Shown piece by piece: positions 54,461 through 64,000 of a stretch of DNA of 64,000 nucleotides. Location of the stretch: assembly GCA_015680905.1 (NCBI GenBank), contig CM027379.1, positions 99,685,001 to 99,749,000 of the forward strand, read 5' to 3'. Each line of letters starts with the position of its first letter. Within the stretch, counting starts at the first letter, position 1. The notes under the pieces were generated by a model that worked only from the letters and a program-made list of their open reading frames with translations, had not been told where the DNA came from and did not search any database. Made by a program: the position numbers and the translations under genes. This DNA is from Coptis chinensis (lineage: Eukaryota; Streptophyta; Magnoliopsida; Ranunculales; Ranunculaceae).

Positions 54461-54539
54461 TGTTTGTACCGTTTTAGGCACCTTTTTCATGGATTCATCC
54501 TATATTTTTGCTCAAAGCAAAAGGACAAGCAATTTTTAG

Positions 54540-55416
54540 AGATGAAGGAGGCATTTGAGAAAGATAACATCAATATCCCCTTTCTCAAAAATTAGATCAA
54601 GCGGTTGCCATCATATGCCAAATTCTTGAAGGATGCATGCAACATAAAGAGAAGTACTCATGTTCCAAAGCGGCGTTTCTAGCCGGACAAACAACATCTA
54701 TTATCCATCGCAAGCTCCAAATCAAGCTCAAGGATCCGTTATTTATTAAAGTCCTACAATATCATGCAAGATAGGAGAAAAATTCACGGGTAATGCTTTC
54801 TTAGACCTTGGTGCTAGTGTTAATCTCTTGCCATATCATGTGTACCAAGCGTTGGGCCTGGAAAACCTAAAGCCTACACAAGTCAAATTGAAGTTAGTCG
54901 ACCGCTCTACCAAGATTCCCGTGAGGCATAGTTGAGGATGTTCTTGTTCAAGTAGCTGATTTCTACTATCCAGTGGATTTTATTGTAATAGACACCAAGG
55001 AGGCCTTTGATAAAATTTCAATTATTCTAGGTCGACCTTTCCTCGCTACCGCAAAAGCTTTGATAAATTGTCACAACGGTGAAATGAAGATCAACTTTGG
55101 TAAGATGTCCATGGACATAAATATCTTTCACCTGTTGCATAAGGATTATGATGACACTGAAGGTGGAGAGGTGTACTTCCTTGATAGCATGATACAAGAA
55201 TTCGTCCCATTCGAAGATACAATTGAGAGTGCTCAATCTACAGAAAACTGTGATGAACCTGAGAACCCCACCACAGAGGCGTTGCTAGCCATGTTCTTAG
55301 AATCTATGCAGAAAATTCAGGATTTAAGTGAGCATAATGGAAAATTGACAGAGAGAGTATCATATCTTGAGAAGATGAACTCTACATTTCAGGATGAACA
55401 ACAAACTTCGCCTTAA
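54540..55416 (+). pseudogene. pro: Aspartic protease region of the non-autonomous element
   Basis: Gag-protease linker remains (54550-54640, PFLKN-like and LPSYAKFLKDAC-like) lead to FLDLGASVNLLPYHVYQALG (54799-54860) with the D-L-G-A-S active site. After a frameshift, 54973-55416 continues with DFIVIDTKEAFDKISIILGR, PFLATAKALINCHNGEMKIN, an acidic spacer and a helical tail (TTEALLAMFLESMQKIQDLS) to TAA. In the Athila-type elements this spacer leads into RT; here it leads into a coiled coil. Confidence 0.75.
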
Positions 55417-55894
55417 AAAATCGGTTACTAGAAAAAATCAGCTTAAAGAAGTTTTGGAAAAACAACAGAATCTAGAAACTGAAATGAGTCTTCTAAAGCA
55501 GAAAGTGAACCATATTGATAAGGAGAATTGCACTGTAGAAGCTTCTTCTACACCATCATTATCTGAACAAGAGAACTATGTGAACCAGTCTACTGCCCAC
55601 CCTGAGCGTAGTCAGCCAGACATCCATTATCATCACTGTGGTGGTAAAGGACACATCAGATACTATTGTCCTGTTAGAAAGAAAGATTTTCATCAATCTT
55701 CTATACAGAGGAACCACAAGGCCTATCACAAAATCATCAGACCTGAAATAGTTCAAGGTAGAGAAGCAACTTCACCATCAATCTTTTCGACATATCAAGG
55801 AGTATTTTTGACAACCCACAAGGTGAGACCTCCTCGCCCTCCAAACATTCGTCAGATTTGGGTGAGAAAATCTGATCTCCTCACTCCAAATTGA
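55394..55894 (+). pseudogene. Coiled-coil plus CCHC-knuckle protein of unknown role, in place of RT
   Basis: A 166-codon frame overlaps the end of the protease frame by 23 bases. The heptad-like helices on both sides (HNGKLTERVSYLEKM before; QLKEVLEKQQNLETEMSLLK after) show they were one protein joined by a frameshift near 55394. Then come a Ser/Glu-rich part and a zinc knuckle YHHCGGKGHIRYYC (55627-55668), whose first Cys reads Tyr (TAT). A basic segment follows and IRQIWVRKSDL closes it. The order coiled coil, CCHC, 'QIWV+K' resembles the C-terminal part of Gag in some plant copia elements as I recall it; this is unverified. Confidence 0.55.
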
Positions 55895-57788
55895 TAATGC
55901 ATGATATAAAGTCTTGAGAATCTGACTTTAAAAAGACTCACATTACGCCTTAGGGATCTGACGTAAAAAGACCTAAAAATTCGGCATCAATGGTAACATC
56001 TTCCCTTTTTCTCATTCATTTCATTTACTTAATTTCTATACATTGAGGACAATGCATATGTTAAGTTGGGGGAGGGTGTACTTGAGAAATGAATTTCGAA
56101 AATTAGTTTTCAAAAACAAAAATATTTTTGTTTCTATATCAGTTGCATGAGAAAAATGAATTTTAATGATGAGTCTGGGATATATATTCTATACTGCTTA
56201 GTGTTGAGTTTGATAGATAGTTGATATTATTGATTTCATTACCGCTTAGACTATTTATTATGCTCAGACATAGTTCTTGTTAATAGAATTCTTTATCAAG
56301 GCACCACCATAGTACTTGTCAATTTTGTGTACTTTTGCTAGAAGAGAGATTTAAACCCCTAGTAAACTGGAAGTAGAGTTTTTAGACTTAGCCTGTGAGA
56401 CTTGAGCTTTATACCCATTTTTTGGAGAGTTCTTACGAGAAAAATCCGAGTCTTAGTGACTCAACATCTTTCAGTTCTTTATGTCGTTGTAATATAGTCT
56501 CATTATTTTGTTGATTTGGTTAATCACGAAGTGACATCAACTGGGGAGATAGCCATTAGGTCTTGTAGTCTATTCGAAACAGAGTATCATACTGATAAGT
56601 CAAGTAGTAAACCCATTCAGCCTTTATCCCACCTAGTAGGACCATCATGTTAAACCCTTTTGTGCCTTATAATAAGCCATTTTCTTTCATAAAACCCTCT
56701 ACCCTTTACCCAACTCCAGACAAGGAGTATAGCCAAAATCTTTATCAGCCATACCCATATGTTTCTGAGAATACGAGGGGCACAAGGAGGAAGAAAGAGC
56801 ACAAAAGGAAGATTACAAGGAAATATTAGAGAGATACAATGAAGACCATCATTCTGTTCAAAGTGAAAGAAGCTAGTGGAAAACATGTATATCCAGTATT
56901 AATCAAGGATATACCACTGAGTTAAAAAAAAAAAAAAAAAAAAAAAAAGGTTGAACAGAATGGATGGAAAAGCTATCTGCAATACAAAATTTGAAGAAAT
57001 CTTCCAAAGAAAGAAGCAAAACCCTTAGTGTTTTCAGAAACAACCTTAGAATCCTTTTTACCTTTCCTTCATAAACCAATACCCAAGCCAAGTTACAACC
57101 CATGACTTATCATTACAGTATGGTACGAAGTCTAGAATAGGTGAAAGGATGCTAAAGTGAAGGACCCGACACTTCATATGTGATTGACATTCTTTCCATG
57201 ATACTAATTTCATCCAGAAGTCCGTTTTTCAAGGTAGTATGTGGGATGTTTGTATTCACTATTCTTTTCCCCACATACATGAGGTAAAATAGTAGACCAT
57301 CTTCTGAGAGATTCTTTTTTTGAGAGTATGACCGGTGAGGATTGAAAGTCGAGATTATCTACCTATAGTAAACTAAGGATTCTGTTTCTTGGATAGGAGA
57401 GTATAGGAGATTGACTAAGTACACACATAAGCCTTGATTGAGAATTTTGTCAATTTTTACTATCTCCCATCATAATCTATGAGTCTTTGTAGCAAATGTA
57501 GTCAGCAATGGAGACTTTCTATTGGAGTAAGCACTAAGTGGGTAATGAATTTCTCTCTCTGAAAAATACTATCATGCTATTGATTGATTTTGTGGGTATA
57601 TCATCTGAAAACCCTCACGAGACTATAACTCGTCCTTTTTGGGGAACTTAAAGGTTTAAAGCCTTGTTGCATATGGTAATTAAATGCAATCGCGATGCGT
57701 GCGAAAGTGAGTTATGATTTTATTTTTGTTATTAGGATGTGATTTTGATCACTTATCTATTTTTTTATCTTATTTGCTAAGAGACTAG
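55895..57788 (+). other. Non-coding 3' part of the non-autonomous element
   Basis: Begins with GAATCTGACTTTAAAAAG- and GGATCTGACGTAAAAAG-type repeats (55919, 55957). CATTGAGGACAATGCATATG and TTAAGTTGGGGGAGG (56040-56074) form an internal polypurine-like site. An A-run is at 56924-56948. CCCTCACGAGACTATAACTC (57611), also found in the Athila-type 3' blocks, occurs near the end. No RT or integrase motif and no ORF over 80 codons that looks real. Confidence 0.6.
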
Positions 57789-57808
57789 CAAAAGGCTAGT
57801 TGGGAGTT
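57789..57808 (+). promoter_or_regulatory. Polypurine tract of the non-autonomous element
   Basis: CAAAAGGCTAGTTGGGAGTT-type purine-rich stretch directly before the LTR start TGATAAGTGCT. Confidence 0.55.
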
Positions 57809-57809
57809 G

Positions 57810-59400
57810 TGATAAGTGCTTAAAAAGTGCTATTTAACCCTCGATTATGCCTCTTGTTTAGCCATCTTAGTGGACTAATAGTGTTTATAAGTTGTTTTTT
57901 AAGATTCTACAGGTAAAAAAATAGAGTTTTGTAGAATATTAGAGCAAATGGGGTAAAACGGAGCAATTCGGAGCATTAAGGATCACATGGGAAGCCCGTG
58001 GACAATCATGGAGAAGGCCAAGGAATTGGAGCTATTAAAGATGTGACTTGGACCTATTTTAAAGCCTATTTGGAAGCCCAAGGCCAAAGGATTCGTTGCT
58101 TGGACCAAATCCATAAAGAGGATAGAAGGTTGGAGCAAAAGAGGGAAAATAGACTTCGAAGTCCGAGACTCATGGATCGTGAGTCCGACTCAATGCTCGC
58201 CCTGGGACACATAGATCGTGAGTCCGCATTATTGCTTGAGTCTGAGACGCATGGATAATGAGTCCGTGACGCATGAATCGACAATCGTAGCCAATTCCTT
58301 CTCGTTTTTGGAGACGGTTGGACTCGAATGAAGTCTATTTGTATTAGGAAACAAATGACGGTTTGGAATGCTTCTAGAGCTCATTGTAACCCCTATAAAT
58401 AGAGGACATAAGTGCCTCATGTAATTTGCCAATTCACTTATATTCTTGTCTCCAGAACTTGAGGCAGAGAGTTAATAAATTAGTTTTTCTAGTCTTATGT
58501 TCTTCAACTCTTCTTCTTCTCGTTCTTCGTGTTCTTCCTTCTATATGGAAGGCTAATCTTCTCCTTCAAGGGAGGAGATGAAGCCAGTGCTTAAGGTTTA
58601 ATGATTCTTCTGGTTCATGGTATTCTTCAATCAGGTTAGTTCTTTATGTTTTTAGTTATTAGTTCCATTGCCCACACCAGAGGATGGAAGAATAGATTAA
58701 GGTTTTTATTTATTACAATTGAATATCATGCTAGTTTAGGGTTTTATTTATTGCAATTGAATATTTGCTAGTAACATGCTTTTATTTATTGCAATTGAAT
58801 ATAATGCTAGAATAGAGTTTTATTTATTGTAATTGAATATTATACTATTATTCTCTACTTTTCTTCTAGTTGTGTACTGTTTTAGAGTAAGGGAAGTATT
58901 CCTTGTGTTTGCCTTAGATGGTGATTCATTGAATAGCTGCCCAAGCTCACATAAAAGGAAAGAAGTACTAGTAACATGAACATAGGAACAACCTTAAGTA
59001 AAGTTAATTGTTAACGATGTTTCATCCAAGAGGGCATTGGCACTCGCTCGATTGCCCGATTGTAGTCTACTTGGAGAACAACATGAAGCAAAAGGTCATT
59101 GAATCAAAAGCATTGGTGGATTTGAATCTATCTCATATTCTCTCCCTATTTCCAATTCTTAGCTTTAGTATAAGTTTAGTTAGTTTAGTTTAGTTTAGCA
59201 TTAGAATCTAAAATCTCTACAATTATAGTTTTTAATCCCTCAAACCCCCTTTCCAAATTCGCCCTTCATATAAACATACACTTAAAAGTGGAACGATACC
59301 CTTCTCATCCTTTACTTATTGAGGGATAATTAGGTTTTGATACGCTTCTCTTTTGTTCAACGGCCATACCACATCTCACACACAAAAAGAGGCAGTGTCA
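57810..59400 (+). mobile_element. 3' LTR of the non-autonomous element (1591 bp)
   Basis: Nearly the same as the 5' LTR, with scattered substitutions and short deletions (for example near 58180-58330 and 59040). TATAAATA at 58394-58401. Confidence 0.9.
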
Positions 59401-59405
59401 TCGAA

Positions 59406-59766
59406 CAAAATGTGATTTCACATTGTACTGCCCTTCCAATACAGTCTCTCTCATCAAAGCCTCGATTCCTCCGAACTGAGATTCTTGCAATGTTAGTGAG
59501 AGGTGTTTTGCCTCAATGCCAAGAATCCTAGACAACACCCCTGTACACAATTCCCTCCTCCTATCATTCACTCTCACAAAAATCTTCCGACCCTCAATCT
59601 CTCTCTTCTTATAAAAACTCAACACCAAATCGGTGTGATAAAAATCATTCGCTGAATACCACAAACCTTTCCACCTCCTACTAGTCATCCCGGTATCATA
59701 AAAGGGTGAAAATTGGTTAGAAGCAAAAGCTTGTTCCAGAAGAATTTTTTGGTTTTGAGTAGCCAT
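59406..59766 (-). pseudogene. Athila-type ORF1, N-terminal half (right of the nested insertion)
   Basis: From ATG 59766: MATQNQKILLEQAFASNQF, PFYDTGMTSRRWKGLWYSAN, FYHTDLVLSFYKKREIEGRK, IFVRVNDRRRELCTGVLSRI, TLQESQFGGIEALM. This half is open for about 120 codons without a stop, better than the plus-strand copy, and is cut at the insertion site. A leader with a T-run (59866-59883, plus strand) precedes it. Confidence 0.65.
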
Positions 59767-60669
59767 TGGTGGTTGGAATTCGAATTTGGGATGAATGCGA
59801 GGTGGGGAAGAGTTTAAATTGAAACTCTATCGAAAAAAATGGAGTGGGTCGCGGTGGTTTTGATTTTTTTTTTTTTTTTTTTTAATGTTATGGTTCAATG
59901 CTATTCTTGGAGGCATGGAGAAGATGAAGAACGAGAAAGGGTTTAAACATGTGGGGTTTAACCTGCTGGGCCCAAGCCCAAAACAAATTTCGAAATACCC
60001 ATTCCGTCCTATATCGCGTAAAATTAAAACTAAAATTCCCAATTCGTTAACAGTCCAATTTTTACGAATGAGCTATGAAAACGATCATCAAAGAGAGTAC
60101 AATCCAATGATCTATAAAAAAAACTCAAATCTAACCATGGTTGACATATAAGAAAATGGAAAACGTCTCAAAGTGCGTGCATGATATAAGTTATGTAAGC
60201 AAAAGGATTCTAAATTCATAGATAGTGTCAACCAGAATCAAAATATGACTAAACAGCATAAACAACAAGAATAGGAAGTTGAGCGAACAAGAATGGAAAG
60301 ACTAACACCCCACCCCCAAACAAATTTTTGCAAACATAGTTTAGAAAATTTGCTTAAACACGTGGGTCTTTTAAAGTCAAATTCCCGAGACTTACTAGAC
60401 TACTATTTTTATGGTTTAAAATATTTTACTTTTTATGAATAAGGTTTTATATAAAGGAAAATAATAAAGTAATAAGGACATAATTCACACCATAGAGAAA
60501 CATGACTCAAAAATCGAGAAAACATGCAAGAGTGGAAAACATGAATTATGTTAAACGTGGACTTAGGATCCGGTACTTACAACCACACACTCCATAGGGA
60601 GGGCCCGGTTACCTGAATGGTGCACTTACTAACATATGGAAATAAAAGGAAGTACACCAACAACAAATG
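59767..60669 (-). other. Spacer between integrase and ORF1 (minus strand)
   Basis: Counterpart of 26877-27823. The polypurine-like tract is at 60309-60324 (minus strand TTTGTTTGGGGGTGGG). No ORF supported. Confidence 0.6.
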
Positions 60670-61925
60670 TCAGTCCTCATAGACAGGGTCCTATAAAATG
60701 ACATCCTCCACATCTGGGGACATTAATTCATGAAAATGTTTTAATCATTGGCCATTAACTTGAAATGTATTGTTGTCTTTGGGATTTACCAAGGTGATTG
60801 CCCCGTAAGGGGTGACTTAAGTGACCAGAAAAGGACTAGACCAAAGGGTTTTTAACTTTCCAGGGAAAATGTACAAACAGGAGTTGTAAAGCAAGACCTT
60901 TTGACCAACCACAAACTCCTTATGCAAAATTTGTTTATCATGAACACGTTTCATGTTAGCTTTATAATCTTTTGCGAGGTCATATATAAGAATCGCTACG
61001 GATTTTTTCAACCTCATTTAATTGCAATTTGCGCCTGACACCTGCCTCATCATAATTGAAGTTAAGGCTTTTTATAGCCCACATAGCACGGTGCTCTAAT
61101 TCAACGGACAAGTGACAAGGTTTTTCAAACACAAGTCTAAAGGGAGACATACCTATAGGAGTTTTAAAAGGAGTTCGATATGCCCATAAGGCATCAGTAA
61201 GACGCTTAGACCAATCATTCCTATCAGGATTTACTATTGTTTCTAATATTTTCTTTATTTTCCTATTAGAGACTTCGACCTGGCCACTAGTTTGTGGATG
61301 ATAAGGAGTTGCCACCTTATGGGTAACTCCGTACTTTTTAACTAAAGAAGCAACAACTCTTTGCAAAAATGCGTTCCACCATTACTGATGATGGCTTTAG
61401 GAATGCCAAAATGACAGAAAATGTATTCCTTAATAAAATACACAACTGTCTTATGGTCATTGCAACGATAAGCCATGGCCTCTATTCATTTGGAAACATA
61501 GTCCACGGCCACAAGAATATAAACAAAACCGTGGGAAACAGGAAAAGGACCCACGAAATCAATGCCCCAGACATCAAAAATTTCTACCACCAAAATGGGA
61601 TTTAATGGCATCATATTACGTTTAGTAATACGCCAATTTGTTGGCAACAAACACACGTCTTGCAATAGACTAGGGCATCTTTAAAAAAGGTAGGCCAATA
61701 AAAACAACATTGAAGAACTTTAGCAACCGTTTTCATACCACTAAAATGGCCACCACACTCTTTGTCATGGCAGAAGGATAAAACGTCATTATATTCTCAC
61801 TGGGGAATACAACAACGAATAATCTGATCATCACAATACTTAAAAAGGTAGGGCTCATCCCAGTGGTATAGCTTAACTTTGGCAAAAAACTTCTTACGTT
61901 CATTTCTTGACCAAACTTCAAGAAT
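60670..61925 (-). pseudogene. pol: Integrase of the minus-strand Athila-type element
   Basis: Minus strand, from the right: zinc finger remains (61790-61640, [11 protein letters not shown]-like then CQQIG-like). The core follows with DFVGPFP-like codons near 61560. Then 61366-60980 is one open frame with [40 protein letters not shown] and [20 protein letters not shown]. 61017-60817 gives [20 protein letters not shown] and LWSSPFLVT. Stop TGA 60672-60670 follows DPVYED. The Glu of VEVSN is intact. At least four frame changes. Confidence 0.87.
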
Positions 61926-62475
61926 AATATCAGAAGCTAAATAATTCACAATGTTGGCATACCATGGTGTAGAAAAAATAGCATAAAGATGCTCATCCGG
62001 AAAAGAATCAGGTATGGACTCAGTATCACTATCACTTTCATTGGTAAGTCTAGATAAGCGATCGGCAACTACATTTTCTACCCCTAGTTTATCCTTAATT
62101 GCTAGGGTAAACTCTTACAGGAGAAGAATCCATTGGATCAATCTCTATTTAGCATCCTTCTTGGCGAGAAGGTACCTAAGAGCTGCATAGTCGGTGTAGA
62201 CTAAGGTCTTAGAACCAACCAAATAAGAGCGGAACTTATCTAAAGCATAAACCACATCTAAAAATTCCTTTTCAATAGTAGTGTAATTATGTTGAGCATC
62301 ATTTAAAGTTTTACTAGCATAATAAATAACAGTCGACTTATCATCTAGTTTTTGGCCTAAGACAGCACCAACAACATAATCGCTAGCGTCGCACATAAGC
62401 TCAAAAGATTTAGACCAATCGGGAGGCTGTATAATCGGTGCAGATGTTAAAATGGCTTTTAAAGTTTCAAAAGCC
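61926..62475 (-). pseudogene. pol: RNase H of the minus-strand Athila-type element
   Basis: 62396-62145 is one open frame: [76 protein letters not shown]. The catalytic Asp, Glu and Asp are present. Better preserved than 24986-25500. Confidence 0.88.
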
Positions 62476-63553
62476 TATTTGCAGTCATAATTAAAATCAA
62501 ATATGGCTTCTTTCAAAAGCAGATTAGTTAAAGACCTAGCTAATTTTGAAAAATCCTTGATAAAATGCCTATAAAAACCTACATGGCCTAAAAAGGCTCT
62601 AATGTCACAGACAGTCCGTGGTATAGGTAAAGACGCTAAAAAGGTTCTAATGTCACTAAATATAATATGACCTAGCACTATTCCTCTCTTTACCATAAAA
62701 TGACACTACTCCCAATTTAAATCTAGATTTTTCTTCTCACATCATGTCAACACCTGGGAAAGGTTAGACAGACACTCACTAAAAGAGTCTCCATAGATAG
62801 AAAAATCATCCATGAAAACTTCCATAAAGTGCTCCACCATGTCACTAAAAATATGAAGCATACACCGCTGGAATGTACCAGGAGCATTATAGAGACCAAA
62901 AGGCATCCGTTTATAAGCATACTTTTCAAAAGGACATGTGAAGGTAGTCTTGTCTTGGTCATCAGGATTGATAATGATCTGAAAATGGCCAGAATAGCCA
63001 TCTAAAAAACAATATTAAGCATGATCAGCTAGACATTCGAGCATCTGATCTATAAAGGGTAAAGGAAAGTGATCCTTTCATGTCATGGTGTTTAAGCGTC
63101 TATAATCAATACAGATCCTCCATTTCATAGAAACACACGTGAAAACATATTCACCCATAGTATTACGAACAACAGTAACTCCCGATTTCTTAGGGACTAC
63201 ATGAAAAGGACTAACCCATTTGCTATCGGAAATAGGATATATGATCCCCGCATCGAGTAACCGTAAGACTTCCTCCCTGCCCTGACCACCTCTTTCATTC
63301 CAGGGTTCAAGCGATGTTGAGGTTCGCCTGAAGTCTTCGCATTATCCTCCAAATGTATGTGATGCGTGCATACACCAGGGTCAATCCCTTTAAGGTCATC
63401 CAGGGACCAACCGATTGTAGAACAATGTTCCTTAATCACCCTAATCAAATGTGCCTCTTCATTAGCAGATAACTGAAAAGATATGATCACCGGATGACCA
63501 CCATCCGGATCAAGCTGGATATATTTCAACTCAGCAGGAAGAGGTTTAAGCAC
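62476..63553 (-). pseudogene. pol: Reverse transcriptase of the minus-strand Athila-type element
   Basis: 63553-63197: LKPLPAELKYIQLDPDGGHP, LIRVIKEHCSTIGWSLDDLK, KGIDPGVCTHHIHLEDNAKT, then the VVRAGRKSYGYSMRGSYI frameshifted finger part. FHGWFF-type codons with the FMDDFSIYG block lie near 62810-62790. 62696-62475: VCDIRAFLGHVGFYRHFIKD. Near 62640 a duplicated segment (IRTFLA before IRAFLG) is visible, the result of a tandem duplication of about 45 bases. Confidence 0.85.
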
Positions 63554-64000
63554 AGGGGTGGGAGGAATGGGTAAAAAGGATTCCGGAGGATCCTCGTCTT
63601 GAGTAGTGAAGACCTATTTAGGTCAGAGGTCTTCAAACTCGGAAGGTGGAGCATCAGAAGGATCTAAGATAGGAGTAGAATGGAATAGGGAGCTAACTTC
63701 CTCTAAGTAGGAGTCATCGTCGAAGTCGGAACTACCGAAGGAAAGGAACTAGTGCATCTGATTTTCTGGAAATGTATTATTGAAATAATCTTGAGCTAGG
63801 CTCTTGATCATGCTAACTTCCCCATCTATAGACGAATTGGGTAACTGTTTCATCATCTTGAAAACATTTACCTCAACAGAAAGATGACCAAAAGACATGG
63901 ACATTGAACCATCGCAGCAGTTTATGAGCACATTGGCAGTTGCCAAGAAAGGTCACCCTAAAATGATAGGAACAGAGTCGTTAGCGACTTCTGTGCGTCT
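63554..64000 (-). pseudogene. pro: Protease end and acidic spacer of the minus-strand Athila-type element (cut by window edge)
   Basis: 63946-63749 open frame: ATANVLINCCDGSMSMSFGH, LSVEVNVFKMMKQLPNSSID, GEVSMIKSLAQDYFNNTFPE. Upstream DSVPIILG and PFLATA continue to the window end. It parallels 23516-23760. The D-L-G-A-S site lies beyond 64000. Confidence 0.85.

Larger units (their letters stand above)
50607..59400 (+). mobile_element. Non-autonomous LTR element (8794 bp) with gag, protease and a coiled-coil/CCHC protein but no pol
   Basis: LTRs 50607-52209 and 57810-59400 start TGATAAGTGCT and end in CA. A perfect TCGAA duplication (50602-50606, 59401-59405) flanks the element. Inside: the Athila-type PBS, broken gag, protease, a coiled-coil plus CCHC ORF, then a 1.9-kb non-coding part and a polypurine tract. 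No RT, RNase H or integrase motif can be found on either strand between 55900 and 57800. Its LTRs share only the TGATAAG start and general layout with the Athila-type LTRs, so it is a separate family with the same primer choice. It must have used enzymes from another element. Confidence 0.9.
45029..64000 (-). mobile_element. Large Athila-type gypsy element (minus strand), runs off the window, split by a nested LTR element
   Basis: From right to left: protease end, RT, RNase H, integrase (64000-60670), ORF1 (59766-49856, interrupted), ORF2 (49225-48141), 3' block, polypurine tract and 3' LTR (46355-45029). The 5' LTR and gag lie beyond 64000. The left flank of the LTR reads GTTAC. Its arrangement equals that of 19144-33963. 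The nested element 50607-59400 is a later insertion. Confidence 0.88.

Overview
The window is nuclear DNA of a flowering plant, most likely a eudicot. It is AT-rich, intron-bearing and built almost entirely of nested transposable elements of plant-specific lineages: Athila-type Ty3/gypsy elements, an L1-type LINE carrying a C-terminal RNase H, PIF/Harbinger, hAT- and Mutator-type MITEs, and plant Ulp1, F-box and GRF-zinc-finger gene remains. I cannot name the species. No confidently intact gene, tRNA or rRNA was seen. There is nothing prokaryotic and no CRISPR array.

Layout. 1-4318: an LTR of a minus-strand Athila-type element (1-845) sits in the end of another LTR (846-1014), which in turn sits in the 3' part of a plus-strand Athila-type element (1015-4318). 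4319-12350: a gene-poor accessory block of local duplications. Two copies of one promoter-like segment and one downstream segment enclose different cores, a small Cys/His-containing ORF with an in-frame stop and an F-box-associated pseudogene. The block also holds Ulp1-like protease fragments and a 780-bp foldback element with an imperfect 9-bp target duplication. 11027-13045, 17041-18833 and 37258-37432: arrays of short palindromes built on ATGAACAAT/ATTGTTCAT. 13560-19143 and 33964-35454: decayed minus-strand LINE copies, interrupted by a PIF/Harbinger element (14342-17013, TAA duplication), a solo LTR (17434-18689, CGTAC duplication) and a complete 14.8-kb Athila-type element (19144-33963, GCTAT duplication).

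36281-36807 is an exon with two GRF-type zinc fingers and a CCHC knuckle. 38585-41221 (minus) is a ten-exon Ulp1/SUMO-protease-like gene whose splice sites and catalytic His, Asp and Cys are visible but which carries in-frame stops. 42102-43963 holds three MITE-like elements and a hairpin. 45029-64000 (minus) is a second large Athila-type element running off the right edge. Its first downstream ORF is split by an 8.8-kb LTR element (50607-59400, TCGAA duplication) that has gag, protease and a coiled-coil/CCHC protein but no polymerase or integrase.

How the parts relate. The Athila-type elements have the order LTR, primer-binding site, gag, protease, RT, RNase H, integrase, ORF1, ORF2, a long non-coding 3' block, polypurine tract, LTR. 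A GGGGGTGG tract recurs after integrase, after ORF1, after ORF2 and at the true 3' tract. A short GT-AG intron-like segment follows ORF2 at the same place in all three copies. The 8.8-kb element has the same primer-binding site but lacks pol, so it would depend on proteins supplied in trans. All reading is by eye. Coding copies are multiply frame-broken, so domain edges are approximate and no identity values were computed.
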